DNA of 29,841 bases from JAZTYK01 sp045636925 (GCA_045636925.1 JAZTYK010000016.1:1-29841); one strand, 5' to 3'. Numbered from the stretch's first letter, positions 21,930 to 29,621 are shown. Notes: generated by a model from the sequence alone, not told the origin. Numbers and translations are program-made.

Positions 21930-22022
21930 AGTCCGCGGGATTCGAACCCACGGACTATTAAATGCACCGCAGGTGCGGGTTTCAGGAGCCCGGGCCACGG
22001 GCTCTGATCCCACTCTCTCCGC
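21930..22022. repeat. tRNA-Ser-derived palindromic repeat, unit 2
   Basis: The unit starts with a T-arm-like hairpin: AGTCCG-C-GGG, loop ATTCGAA, CCC-A-CGGACT (21930-21956). Bases 21937-21954 are an 18-base inverted copy of the tRNA-Ser segment 21706-21723. Two hairpins follow, GCACC-GCA-GGTGC (21964-21976) and GAGCCCG/CGGGCTC (21986-22004). It ends with ATCCCACTCTCTCCGC (22007-22022), a 16-base direct copy of the tRNA 3' end without CCA. GGGAT (21937) can pair with ATCCC (22007), so the layout parallels unit 1 though the inner sequence differs. Confidence 0.7.
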
Positions 22023-22028
22023 AAAAGC

Positions 22029-22070
22029 AAATAAAAACGCCGTGGCAGCCGCCACGGCATTCTCTATTTT
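22029..22070 (-). terminator. Terminator of the S4-domain gene
   Basis: GCCGTGGC (22039-22046) pairs with GCCACGGC (22051-22058). On the minus strand it is followed by GTTTTTATTT; on the + strand an ATTCTCTATTTT tract also follows, so it may work both ways. Confidence 0.85.
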
Positions 22071-22082
22071 ATGCAATTTTCC

Positions 22083-22826
22083 TCAAAACACCCGCACGTT
22101 GGCCCGCAGGCGGCCCTTTTTGGTTTCCCGGTCAATGCCGTCAAAATAAAACCGGCCGTGACCCCGTACCGAGATCAGATCCCCCGGCTTGGCATCCTGA
22201 CTGGTACTGCGGGCAAGCAGGCTGTTGATAAAAACCAGCTCCTTGTCAAACAGTGCCTGACTTTCGCTGCGGGAAAGCCGATACACCGCGGCCACCAGTG
22301 CATCCAATCGGGGCGAAGCCACCACGATTTGCAGCGCCTTTGGCTGGGGCAGGGCATTTTCCGGCGGCGCAGGGCAGGGGGTCACCACCACCGAAGTGTG
22401 CCGCACCGTTTCCAACTGGCGGCAGATGTACTCGCCCATGGTGTCCAGACAGCAAAGCCAGGCCTTGCCGTCCTGCAGCAGCAGATCACCCAGCACTTCC
22501 CGACGGAAGCCCAGGTGCATCAGCGCGCCCAGATAGTCCCGATGAGACAGGGCTTCGGCGAACTTTGCAGATTTCGGCGCGATTTCCAGCCACATCAGCG
22601 GCGGAGCTTGCTCCCAACCGCAAAGAGCTTCGCTGCCAAACCAGGCGATGCGCCGCTCGGCCTGGGGATAACCGCCCTCCAGGGTGTAGGGGGCAGGCAG
22701 ATGCAGAGATACCAGCAGCGTCTGCTGTGCGGGGGTTAAAAACTCGCTGGCTACATAGGCATTTCGCCCGCTGCTGCGGCCTGCCAGCTCTTCCAACCGC
22801 TTTTTCACTTGCTGCAGATCTTCCAT
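22083..22826 (-). CDS. YlmH-like RNA-binding protein with C-terminal S4 domain
   Basis: A 247-residue protein. The start at 22826 follows AAGGAG by about seven bases; the frame extends to 22856 but without a better site. The C-terminal S4 domain (about 180-235) reads SPRLDALVAAVYRLSRSES...ELVFINSLLA...GDLISVRGHGRFYFDG, typical of YlmH. YlmH proteins bind RNA; in Bacillus one acts on stalled 50S subunits and the gene is usually in the division cluster with sepF and divIVA. Here it stands alone, followed by the tRNA-Ser region on the other strand. Function is inferred from the family. Confidence 0.85.
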   Translation of the reverse strand: MEDLQQVKKRLEELAGRSSGRNAYVASEFLTPAQQTLLVSLHLPAPYTLEGGYPQAERRIAWFGSEALCGWEQAPPLMWLEIAPKSAKFAEALSHRDYLGALMHLGFRREVLGDLLLQDGKAWLCCLDTMGEYICRQLETVRHTSVVVTPCPAPPENALPQPKALQIVVASPRLDALVAAVYRLSRSESQALFDKELVFINSLLARSTSQDAKPGDLISVRGHGRFYFDGIDRETKKGRLRANVRVF

Positions 22827-22854
22827 TTGGCGCTCCTTTCTGCCTTTTTCTTGC

Positions 22855-22887
22855 AAAAACAGCCCAAAGCGTTGCTTCGGGCTGTTT
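22855..22887 (-). terminator. Terminator of the trigger-factor-like gene
   Basis: AAACAGCCC (22857-22865) pairs with GGGCTGTTT (22879-22887), with an inner AAGC/GCTT. On the minus strand it is followed by TTTTTGC. Confidence 0.85.
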
Positions 22888-22899
22888 GTTTTGCTTTGC

Positions 22900-23856
22900 T
22901 TATGCCTGCTGAACGGTGATCTCGGCGTTGTCCACCAGAACAGCGATGGTCTTCTTCATGGTAACGTCCTTGCGCAGAGCCTCGATGGCATCTTCACCGC
23001 AAGCCTGCTTCAGCTGCTCAACGGGAATGCCACACTCGCGGGAGAAGACCTGATACTCCGTCTCGATCTCCTCTTCGGAAACGGTGATGTTCTCCAGACG
23101 GCTGACTTCCTGCAGAGCCAGGCGAGCCTTTACGGTGCTGACAGCGTTGGGACGCAGCTCGGCACGCAGATCCTCCAGGGTGCGGCCGCAGAACTGCAGG
23201 TAATCGTTCAGGGTCAGACCCTGCTGCTGCAGCTGCTGATAGACGGTCTTAACAGCGTCATCCAGCTCTGCTTCCACCAGCTCATCGCTGGCTTCCAGCT
23301 CCTCGCACTCGGCAACCAGTGCGTTCAGCAGCTGGTCACGCATCTGTGCATCGGCAACCTGATCGGCATACTGCTGCATCTGCTGACGCAGGACAGCCTT
23401 CATCTCGTCCATGCTGCTCATCATGCCGATGTCCTTGGCAAACTGATCATCCAGCTCGCGCAGAGTCTTGGCGGTGATGGCGTGCACAGTGCAGTGGAAG
23501 ACAGCTTCCTTGCCGGCCAGATCGGTGGCATGGTACTCCTGGGGGAAGGTGACGCGTACGTCAACTTTGTCGCCAACCTTGGCGCCCACCAGCTGCTCTT
23601 CAAAGCCGGGGATAAAGGTGCCGGAGCCCAGCATCAGGGGCTGACGCTCGGCAGTGCCGCCCTCGAACTGCACTTCGCCCACAAAACCGGCGTAATCGAT
23701 CAGCACTTCGTCGCCCAGCTTGGCTGCGCGGTCGGTGATGTTGGTGCTCAGGGGATACTGGCGGCGGATCTCCTCCAGCTGCTGATTTAACTGCTCATCG
23801 GTGACCAGCTGAACCAGACGAACGGCCTTCAGGCCCTTGTATTTATTAATCTTCAT
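22900..23856 (-). CDS. Trigger-factor-like peptidyl-prolyl isomerase lacking the ribosome-binding domain
   Basis: A 318-residue chaperone-like protein. The ATG at 23856 has AGGAGG upstream and gives MKINKYKGLKAVRL. The open frame continues upstream to 24075 but crosses the promoter at 23899-23928, so the shorter start is clear. Residues 47-128 form an FKBP-type PPIase domain (GDEVLIDYAGFVGEVQFEGG...GSGTFIPGFEEQLVGAKVGDK). Residues 130-318 resemble the helical C-terminal substrate-binding region of trigger factor. The about 110-residue N-terminal domain with the ribosome-docking GFRxGKxP loop is missing; full-length trigger factor is about 430 residues. It is probably a paralogue that acts off the ribosome; a full tig gene should exist elsewhere. 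Confidence 0.85.
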   Translation of the reverse strand: MKINKYKGLKAVRLVQLVTDEQLNQQLEEIRRQYPLSTNITDRAAKLGDEVLIDYAGFVGEVQFEGGTAERQPLMLGSGTFIPGFEEQLVGAKVGDKVDVRVTFPQEYHATDLAGKEAVFHCTVHAITAKTLRELDDQFAKDIGMMSSMDEMKAVLRQQMQQYADQVADAQMRDQLLNALVAECEELEASDELVEAELDDAVKTVYQQLQQQGLTLNDYLQFCGRTLEDLRAELRPNAVSTVKARLALQEVSRLENITVSEEEIETEYQVFSRECGIPVEQLKQACGEDAIEALRKDVTMKKTIAVLVDNAEITVQQA

Positions 23857-23898
23857 GGGTTTTTCCTCCTGTGAAAAAGCAAAATGTCGAACGGAGTT

Positions 23899-23928
23899 AT
23901 CGTACCATAAACACAGCCTGCTTGTCAA
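23899..23928 (-). promoter_or_regulatory. Promoter of the trigger-factor-like gene
   Basis: On the minus strand a perfect TTGACA (23928-23923), an 18-base spacer and TACGAT (23904-23899), 42 bases before the ATG. Confidence 0.75.
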
Positions 23929-23961
23929 GGTTTGCCCCTGCCGCAGCCGAAAAGTCGAGGC

Positions 23962-23994
23962 AAAAAACATCCCCCGGGGTGACCCGAGGGATGT
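23962..23994 (-). terminator. Terminator of the purine permease gene
   Basis: ACATCCC-C-CGGG (23967-23978) pairs with CCCG-A-GGGATGT (23983-23994) with one mismatch. On the minus strand TTTTTTG follows. Confidence 0.85.
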
Positions 23995-24067
23995 GAAAAT
24001 GTTTTGCGTTTTGGCAGTGCTTACACGGTGACCAATATTCACTTCTGCACGAACTGTGCAGCCGTTA

Positions 24068-25501
24068 TCAGGCAACCAGGAAGAACTTGATCAGGAAGAT
24101 CAGGGACAGGACATAGGTCAGAGCAGAAACGTCCTTGGCCTTGCCGGTAACCAGCTTCATGATGGTGTAGGTGATCAGAGCCAGACCGATGCCGTGGCCG
24201 ATGGAGCCGGAAACGGGCATAGCCAGCAGCATGATGCATACGGGCAGCAGCTGGGTCATCTCGCTGAAGTCGATGTGCTTCAGATTGCCCAGCATCAGGA
24301 TACCGACATAGATCAGCGCAGCAGAGGTAGCTGCAGCGGGGATGATGGCGGCGATGGGAGCAATGAACATGGACAGCAGGAACAAGACGCCAACGGTCAG
24401 AGCGGTCATACCGGTACGGCCGCCTGCCTCAACACCGGCGGCAGATTCTACGAAGGTGGTAACGGTAGAGGTACCGGTCAGAGAACCAACGGTGGTACCC
24501 ACGGCGTCAGCCAGCAGAGCTTCCTTCATCTGGGGCATGTTGCCTTCTTCGTCCAGCATACCGGCGCGGCTGGCAGTACCAACCAGAGTGCCGATGGTGT
24601 CGAACATATCGATGATGCAGAAGGTAACGACCAGGGTAACAACGGTAAACCAGCCGATGCTTGCAAAGCCGGCAAAGTTCAGCTTGAACAGCGTGGTCTC
24701 TGCCATGTCAGCAAAGGGAGGAACAAAGCTGGCGTTGGCCAGAGAGGCAAAGGGGTTGGTATCCAGAACGACAAAAGAGCCGATCCAGTAGACAACGGAT
24801 GCTGCCAGCATACCCAGCAGAACAGAGCCCTTGACCTTCTTGTGATCCAGTGCCACGATGACGAACAGACCAATGAACATGGTGATGACGGTCAGCACCA
24901 TCTGGGTGTAACCGGCGGCGCCCATGCTGTCCTTGATGACGCTGGGAGTCAGCGCGCCAAAGAAGTCACGCATGACATAGAAAGGAGCGGTAAAACCGTT
25001 GCCCTCGGCATAGATGCCCACGTTGGAGCCCAGACCGATATTCATCAGCATCAGACCGATGGCGGGGCCGATGCCCAGACGAACGCCCAGAGGGATAGCT
25101 TCCACGATCTTTTCACGGACGTTGAAGACCGACAGAATCAGGAAGACGATACCTTCTACCAGAATGATGATCAGCGCAGACTGGAAGGACTCCAGATAGC
25201 TCATGCCGGTCATGCCGACGATGTTGCTGACCACCAGTGCAAAGAAGCTGTTCAGACCCATGCCGGGTGCCATGGCAAAGGGCTTGTTGGCCAAAAAGGC
25301 CATGACGATACAGCCAACGCCGGAGGCGATACAGGTTGCCAGGAAGACGCCGTTCCACAGGGGAGTGCCGGTGGCAAAATTGGTGAGCAGGTTGGGATTC
25401 AATGCGATGATGTAGGCCATGGTCATAAAGGTAGACAGACCGGCCAAGACCTCGGTGCGTACCGTAGATCCGCTCTCACGGACCTTGAAATACTTTTCCA
25501 T
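24068..25501 (-). CDS. NCS2-family purine permease (hypoxanthine/guanine or adenine type)
   Basis: A 477-residue integral membrane transporter of the AzgA/PbuG branch of NCS2, importing purine bases by proton symport. The start at 25501 has GGAGAGG upstream; the longer frame to 25882 crosses the promoter. The family N-terminus reads STFMTMAYIIALNP, and substrate-site motifs are APGMGLNSFFA and TFVESAAGVEAGGRTGMTAL. About 12-14 hydrophobic helices are spread over the length. Hypoxanthine/guanine against adenine cannot be told from sequence alone. The leader has no purine aptamer that I can see. A purine phosphoribosyltransferase-like gene about 0.8 kb away on the other strand would trap imported bases. 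Confidence 0.92.
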   Translation of the reverse strand: MEKYFKVRESGSTVRTEVLAGLSTFMTMAYIIALNPNLLTNFATGTPLWNGVFLATCIASGVGCIVMAFLANKPFAMAPGMGLNSFFALVVSNIVGMTGMSYLESFQSALIIILVEGIVFLILSVFNVREKIVEAIPLGVRLGIGPAIGLMLMNIGLGSNVGIYAEGNGFTAPFYVMRDFFGALTPSVIKDSMGAAGYTQMVLTVITMFIGLFVIVALDHKKVKGSVLLGMLAASVVYWIGSFVVLDTNPFASLANASFVPPFADMAETTLFKLNFAGFASIGWFTVVTLVVTFCIIDMFDTIGTLVGTASRAGMLDEEGNMPQMKEALLADAVGTTVGSLTGTSTVTTFVESAAGVEAGGRTGMTALTVGVLFLLSMFIAPIAAIIPAAATSAALIYVGILMLGNLKHIDFSEMTQLLPVCIMLLAMPVSGSIGHGIGLALITYTIMKLVTGKAKDVSALTYVLSLIFLIKFFLVA

Positions 25502-25537
25502 TGGGTTTTCCTCTCCTTCAATTTCTTTTTGAATTTT

Positions 25538-25554
25538 TGTTTCGGACAGAAACA
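25538..25554 (-). other. Small hairpin in the permease leader
   Basis: TGTTTC (25538-25543) pairs with GAAACA (25549-25554), loop of five. On the minus strand it lies between the transcript start and the ribosome site and is not followed by a T-run. It may affect mRNA stability or be incidental. Confidence 0.35.
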
Positions 25555-25567
25555 TTTTTCTAAGTCT

Positions 25568-25596
25568 ATCATACTCAAAAAACACCATGGTTGCAA
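25568..25596 (-). promoter_or_regulatory. Promoter of the purine permease gene
   Basis: On the minus strand TTGCAA (25596-25591), a 17-base spacer and TATGAT (25573-25568), giving a leader of about 60 bases. Confidence 0.7.
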
Positions 25597-25743
25597 GGCT
25601 TTTTCCGTAAAATCCAGCAAAAAGCGGGACAGAGAATTGCGCATCCGCAGGAGCAAAAGGGTGATTCTCCTGCAAAGCGGTTGCCAAGGGCGGCGGATTC
25701 CATAATAATGCATGCAAAGACCGCTGAGAAAGGAGCGATACAT

Positions 25744-26192
25744 ATGGACATGCTGAATAAACAAAAGTTCGGCAGCTTTGTGGCGCAGCTCCGCAAGAAG
25801 AAAGGGCTGACCCAAAAGGATCTGGCGGAAAAGCTGCAGGCTGTGGCCAGGTTTCTGCAGGAACCGCAAAGATATTCGCCATTCTGTTTATTCCGGTCCT
25901 TGGCGGCTGGATGCCAGCGGTCTATAAGCGAAAGTTGAGCGGGCTTGAATTGGTGGGTCTGGAATGCTGCTTGTTCGCAATCCCGATATGGTGTGCATTT
26001 TGGTTTGCCATGATCGTGAACGATCTGCAGCGGGGTTACGGCGACACCCTGCGTGAGGGCTTTGCGCATATTTCACTGCCGTTGTATTTGCTGGCGCTGG
26101 CTTGGGTGGCGCTGATGGCAATCCTGCACCATGAATTGCTGCGGCAATGGCGAAAACAGATTCTTGCAGAAGCATCCGGGCGCAAAAATTGA
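25744..26192 (+). pseudogene. Decayed XRE-type regulator with C-terminal membrane domain
   Basis: An intact AAGGAG and ATG (25744) start MDMLNKQKFGSFVAQLRKKK followed by GLTQKDLAEKL, the first half of a Cro/CI-type helix-turn-helix. The similarity breaks off after about 31 residues, where the recognition helix should follow, and the frame ends as an unrelated tail near 25938. A second frame from about 25866 to 26192 encodes hydrophobic helices (KIFAILFIPVLGGWMPAVY, ECCLFAIPIWCAFWFAMIV, LPLYLLALAWVALMAIL) and a basic end. This looks like one gene, an XRE domain fused to membrane helices as is common in Firmicutes, that lost its middle by deletion and frameshift. Alternatively the C-terminal part could be a separate 93-aa membrane protein starting at 25911, but it lacks a ribosome site. 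Confidence 0.65.
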
Positions 26193-26216
26193 CAAAGTGG
26201 GGAAAAGCGGTATAAT
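26189..26216 (+). promoter_or_regulatory. SigA promoter of the phosphoribosyltransferase gene
   Basis: Consensus TTGACA (26189-26194), a 16-base spacer and TATAAT (26211-26216). GGCGG-CTG-CCGCC at about 26223-26235 would form a small hairpin at the very 5' end of the transcript. The -35 overlaps the stop of the decayed gene. Confidence 0.88.
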
Positions 26217-26260
26217 AGATGTGGCGGCTGCCGCCAATCTGTAATTTGGAGTTGATCTCG

Positions 26261-26815
26261 ATGTTTTACACCATGAATATTGCCGGCCTTGAGCGCAATC
26301 TGTCTCTGTGCCCCGTGACCGACGATCTGTATATCGGCGCCTTCGTCATCTTTGGCGACCCTCAGCTGACGGTTGCCGCTGCCAGCGCACTGCTGGACAA
26401 GGCTCCCGAGTATGATTACCTCATCACCGCCGAGGCAAAGGGCATTCCTCTGGCGCACGAAATGGCCCAGCAGAACGGTGACGAAACCTATATGCTGGCC
26501 CGCAAGGCCCCCAAGCTGTACATGAAGGATGTCTTTTCCGTCACCGTCAACAGCATCACCACCGCCAAGGAGCAGACGCTGTATCTGGACGGCGAAGACG
26601 CCCGGAAGATGAAGGGCAAGCGCATCCTCCTCGTAGACGACGTGATCTCCACCGGTGAAAGTCTGGCCGCTGTTGAGGCGCTGGTCACCAAAGCAGGCGG
26701 CATCGTAGTGGGCCGCATGGCCATTCTGGCCGAGGGCGACGCCCAGACCCGTGACGATATCATCTATCTGGAAAAGCTGCCTCTCTTTAACCCCGACGGC
26801 AGCATCAAGGGATAA
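26261..26815 (+). CDS. Purine phosphoribosyltransferase-like protein (adenine PRT type)
   Basis: A type I phosphoribosyltransferase of 184 residues that would join a base to PRPP. The start at 26261 follows TTTGGAG; the frame to 26219 begins inside the promoter region. The PRPP-binding motif LLVDDVISTGES lies at about 126-137, and EAKGIPLAHEMA (about 52-63) corresponds to the EARGF loop of adenine PRTs. The N-terminal half departs from standard Apt, so the substrate is uncertain; adenine or another 6-aminopurine is the best guess. It forms a single-gene unit with its own strong promoter and terminator. Confidence 0.8.
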   Translation: MFYTMNIAGLERNLSLCPVTDDLYIGAFVIFGDPQLTVAAASALLDKAPEYDYLITAEAKGIPLAHEMAQQNGDETYMLARKAPKLYMKDVFSVTVNSITTAKEQTLYLDGEDARKMKGKRILLVDDVISTGESLAAVEALVTKAGGIVVGRMAILAEGDAQTRDDIIYLEKLPLFNPDGSIKG

Positions 26816-26820
26816 ACACA

Positions 26821-26854
26821 ACGCCCTCTGCCAATCTTGGCAGAGGGTGTTTTT
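26821..26854 (+). terminator. Terminator of the phosphoribosyltransferase gene
   Basis: A 13-bp stem from ACGCCCTCTGCCA (26821-26833) and TGGCAGAGGGTGT (26838-26850), loop ATCT, followed by TTTT. Confidence 0.92.
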
Positions 26855-26934
26855 ATGGGTAAATATAAACACAATTCGTATAATTGGGCACTGATTATCC
26901 AAAGTGAAATCAAAAAACAAGTAAATGTTCCATC

Positions 26935-26966
26935 AAAAAAGCACCGTGCAGCTCTGCACAGTGCTT
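26935..26966 (-). terminator. Terminator of the dnaX-ybaB-recR operon
   Basis: AAGCACCGTGCAG (26939-26951) pairs with CTGCACAGTGCTT (26954-26966). On the minus strand TTTTTT follows (26940-26935). The AT-rich stretch 26855-26934 holds nothing I recognise. Confidence 0.88.
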
Positions 26967-26974
26967 CTTTCTGT

Positions 26975-27574
26975 TTACAGTTCCCGTCGACCTTCCAGCG
27001 CCCGGGTCAGGGTCACCTCGTCAGAGAACTCCAGATGTCCGCCCACGGGCACGCCGTAAGCCAGTCTTGTCACCTTGACTTCAAAGGGGCGCAGCAGGCG
27101 GCTCAGGTACAGTGCCGTAGTTTCGCCCTCGGTGTCGGGGTTGGTGGCCATGATGACCTCTTTCACATCTTCTTCGCTGACCCGATGCAGCAGCTCCTTG
27201 ATGCGCAGCTGGTCGGGGCCGATGTCATTGAGGGGGGACAGCACGCCATGCAGCACATGGTATACACCATGGTATTCCCGGGTGCGCTCGATGGCGATCA
27301 GATCCTTGGGATCGGTGACCACACAGATGGTGCTCTTGTCACGACGCACGTCGGCACAAATGGGACACAGCTCGCCCTCGGTCAGGTTCTGGCACACACG
27401 GCAGGTGTGAATGCCCTTTTTGGCCTCTAAAATGGCCTTGGCAAAGGCCTCCGCGCCGTTTTCGGGCATGGAAAGCACATGAAAGGCCAGCCGTTGGGCA
27501 GACTTCCGCCCGATACCCGGCAGTTTTTGAAACTGCTCGATCAGGGCTTCCAGCGGGGGAGCGTAGTAGTTCAT
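26975..27574 (-). CDS. recR: Recombination protein RecR
   Basis: Ring-forming DNA-binding protein that works with RecF and RecO in gap repair. It has 199 residues. A helix-hairpin-helix LPGIGRKSAQRLAFH lies at 18-32. The C4 zinc finger CRVCQNLTEGELCPIC has Cys 58, 61, 70 and 73. The Toprim domain follows, with VVTDPKDL and NPDTEGETTALYL. Its ATG overlaps the ybaB stop (TAATG), giving translational coupling, as is usual in dnaX-ybaB-recR operons. Confidence 0.97.
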   Translation of the reverse strand: MNYYAPPLEALIEQFQKLPGIGRKSAQRLAFHVLSMPENGAEAFAKAILEAKKGIHTCRVCQNLTEGELCPICADVRRDKSTICVVTDPKDLIAIERTREYHGVYHVLHGVLSPLNDIGPDQLRIKELLHRVSEEDVKEVIMATNPDTEGETTALYLSRLLRPFEVKVTRLAYGVPVGGHLEFSDEVTLTRALEGRREL

Positions 27575-27909
27575 TAGAACATACCCATGCCGCCCATGCC
27601 GCCGGTGAGCTTCTGCATCTCGCGGGCAGAGGTCTCTTCGGCCTGGTTCAGGGCATCGTTGACGGCTGCGGTGATCATGTCACACAGCATTTCTACATCT
27701 TCGGGATCCACGGCCTCGGGGGCAATGGTCAGTGCCTTGATCTGCTTGTTCTGCACGGTGACAGAAACAGCGTTGCCGCCGGCAGTGGCGGTGTACTCCC
27801 GCTGCTCCAGTTCGGCCTGCAGCTTGGTCATATCGTTCTGCAGCTTCTGTGCCTGCTTCATCATGGCGTTCATATTGAAGCCGCCGGGCATTCTTCCGGG
27901 TTTAGCCAT
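27574..27909 (-). CDS. ybaB: Nucleoid-associated protein YbaB/EbfC family
   Basis: A 111-residue dimeric DNA-binding protein of the YbaB/EbfC family. The N-terminal helical region NMNAMMKQAQKLQNDMTKLQAEL and the central block TATAGGNAVSVTVQNKQIKALTIAPE are diagnostic; the end is a Met/Gly-rich tail. GGAGAAATCACTT precedes the ATG. It lies between dnaX and recR, the standard order. It may help organise the nucleoid near the replication or repair machinery; its precise role is not settled. Confidence 0.95.
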   Translation of the reverse strand: MAKPGRMPGGFNMNAMMKQAQKLQNDMTKLQAELEQREYTATAGGNAVSVTVQNKQIKALTIAPEAVDPEDVEMLCDMITAAVNDALNQAEETSAREMQKLTGGMGGMGMF

Positions 27910-27951
27910 AAGTGATTTCTCCTTTGTATTGCAATAATTTGAAATAATACC

Positions 27952-29598
27952 TTACTTTTGGGTCTTTACCTCAACGCCCAGACTGCGGGCAGAGGAAAGA
28001 ATGTCCGCCAGACCGCTGCTGACGGCGGGATTGGGCGCTTCGGCGGGTGCTTTCGGCTTGTCACTGATCTTTTCCACGGCGATGGCCTGATGACCCACCT
28101 GCTTGGCGCAGGAAAGCAGCAGCTCCTGCACCGCAGGCTTTTTCATAAAGATCATGGCCTCGTCACGGACGTAAATATACAACGTTCCGTTTCGTGCTTC
28201 CATCTCCGAAAGTCCCAGATAGGTGCGCACCGCACTGTTCACCTGGCTGTTTGCCAGCGCCAGGAAGGGCGACTTCACATCGCCGCCGGCGGCCGCAGTG
28301 GCAGCAGCGGGGGCGGGCGCCTGGGTGCGGACAGGTGTTTCTGTCCGACGGGGTGCGGTGGGAGCAGGTGCAGCGGTTGCAGGCTGCCGGGGCACGTCCA
28401 CATCAAAGGGCGCATCTTTGGGGTCAACCGCAGGCTTGGCAGCCGGCGCTGCGGGTGCCACCGCAGGCTGCAGTGTCTGTACCGGCTGGGGCATGGGCAC
28501 TGCCGGGGCGTTTCGGGTGTGACGCACTGCCATTTTCAGCAAACACATCTCGCCGTCGGTACGCTTGATGGCGGTACGGGTGAGTCTGCTCAGCAGATCG
28601 CTGACGCAGGAAACAAAATATTCCAGCGTGGCGTTGTCGCAGGCCTTTACCAGCTCCTGCATCACGGGAATGGGAGCAGAGAAGGTGAGGTATTCGCTTC
28701 TGCCGGTGGTCTTCAGCACATACAGATCCCGCATCAGACTCAGCAGATGGTCAAAGAGGGACACGATATCCCGACCCTCCAGATAGCAATCGGTAAACAG
28801 CGCCAGCGCCCGGGCGGCATCGCCGGCCAGCAGCGCGCGGAACATGGAAACAATGGTGTCACTTCCGGCCACGCCAAGGGCTTCGGTGACCTGATGCTCG
28901 TCGATGTATCCGTCGGCAGGCACACTGCGGTCCAGCAGGCTGATGGCATCACGCATGCTGCCATCGCCCAAACGCGCCAGCAGCGCCGCGGCCTGGGGCT
29001 CTAAAGTAAAACCTTCCTCGGTGGCGATCTGGCTCAGACGCGCAGCGATCACCTCGGGGGGAATGCGGCGGAAGTCATACCGCTGGCAGCGGGAAAGAAT
29101 GGTGGCAGGCACCTTGTGCAGCTCGGTGGTTGCCAGAATAAACAGAACATGTGCCGGGGGCTCTTCCAGCGTCTTCAGCAGCGCGTTGAACGCACCGGCA
29201 GACAGCATGTGCACCTCGTCGATGATATATACCCGGCGCTTTAAGGCAGAGGGGGCAAAAGAGCTTTCTTCCCGGATCTCGCGGATATTGTCCACGCCGT
29301 TGTTGCTGGCGGCGTCGATCTCGGTGACGTCCAGGGCAGACTCGTCCAGAATGGAGCGGCAGGCGGCGCATCGGTTGCAGGGATTGCCACCAACGGGATT
29401 CTCGCAGCAGACGGCGCGCGAGAGGATTTTGGCGCATGTGGTCTTGCCGGTGCCCCGGGTACCGGTGAACAAATAGGCATGAGACACCCGATCCTGCTGC
29501 ACCTGATTGCGCAGGGCGTTTGTAATGGCATCCTGGCCAAAGACATCGTCAAAGGTCAGGGGTCTCCATTTGCGGTATAGTGCCAGATGTTGTGCCAT
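27952..29598 (-). CDS. dnaX: DNA polymerase III subunits gamma/tau
   Basis: AAA+ motor of the clamp loader that places the dnaN clamp on DNA. The ATG at 29598 (AGGAGCG upstream) gives 548 residues starting MAQHLALYRKWRPLTFDDVFGQ; the frame continues upstream to 29784 only by crossing the SRP RNA. The P-loop GTRGTGKT is at 46-53, zinc cysteines are C65, C74, C77 and C80, Walker B is IIDEVH (125-130) and sensor 1 ILATTE. A Pro/Ala-rich linker (about 385-470) leads to a C-terminal tau region. I saw no obvious slippery signal for a short gamma form. It follows the SRP RNA, as in Bacillus. Confidence 0.97.
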   Translation of the reverse strand: MAQHLALYRKWRPLTFDDVFGQDAITNALRNQVQQDRVSHAYLFTGTRGTGKTTCAKILSRAVCCENPVGGNPCNRCAACRSILDESALDVTEIDAASNNGVDNIREIREESSFAPSALKRRVYIIDEVHMLSAGAFNALLKTLEEPPAHVLFILATTELHKVPATILSRCQRYDFRRIPPEVIAARLSQIATEEGFTLEPQAAALLARLGDGSMRDAISLLDRSVPADGYIDEHQVTEALGVAGSDTIVSMFRALLAGDAARALALFTDCYLEGRDIVSLFDHLLSLMRDLYVLKTTGRSEYLTFSAPIPVMQELVKACDNATLEYFVSCVSDLLSRLTRTAIKRTDGEMCLLKMAVRHTRNAPAVPMPQPVQTLQPAVAPAAPAAKPAVDPKDAPFDVDVPRQPATAAPAPTAPRRTETPVRTQAPAPAAATAAAGGDVKSPFLALANSQVNSAVRTYLGLSEMEARNGTLYIYVRDEAMIFMKKPAVQELLLSCAKQVGHQAIAVEKISDKPKAPAEAPNPAVSSGLADILSSARSLGVEVKTQK

Positions 29599-29621
29599 GG
29601 CCGTCGCTCCTTTTTTCGGTA

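Noticed and set aside
21605..22076. Overlapping short frames around tRNA-Ser encoding peptides such as AERVGFEPT and GGESGIRTHG
   Set aside because: These are the well-known spurious translations of antisense tRNA sequence; the DNA is tRNA plus its repeat copies and no coding signal is present.
25502..25570. Purine riboswitch in the permease leader
   Set aside because: The leader is about 60 bases and lacks the three-way junction and conserved loops of the purine aptamer; only a 6-bp hairpin is seen.
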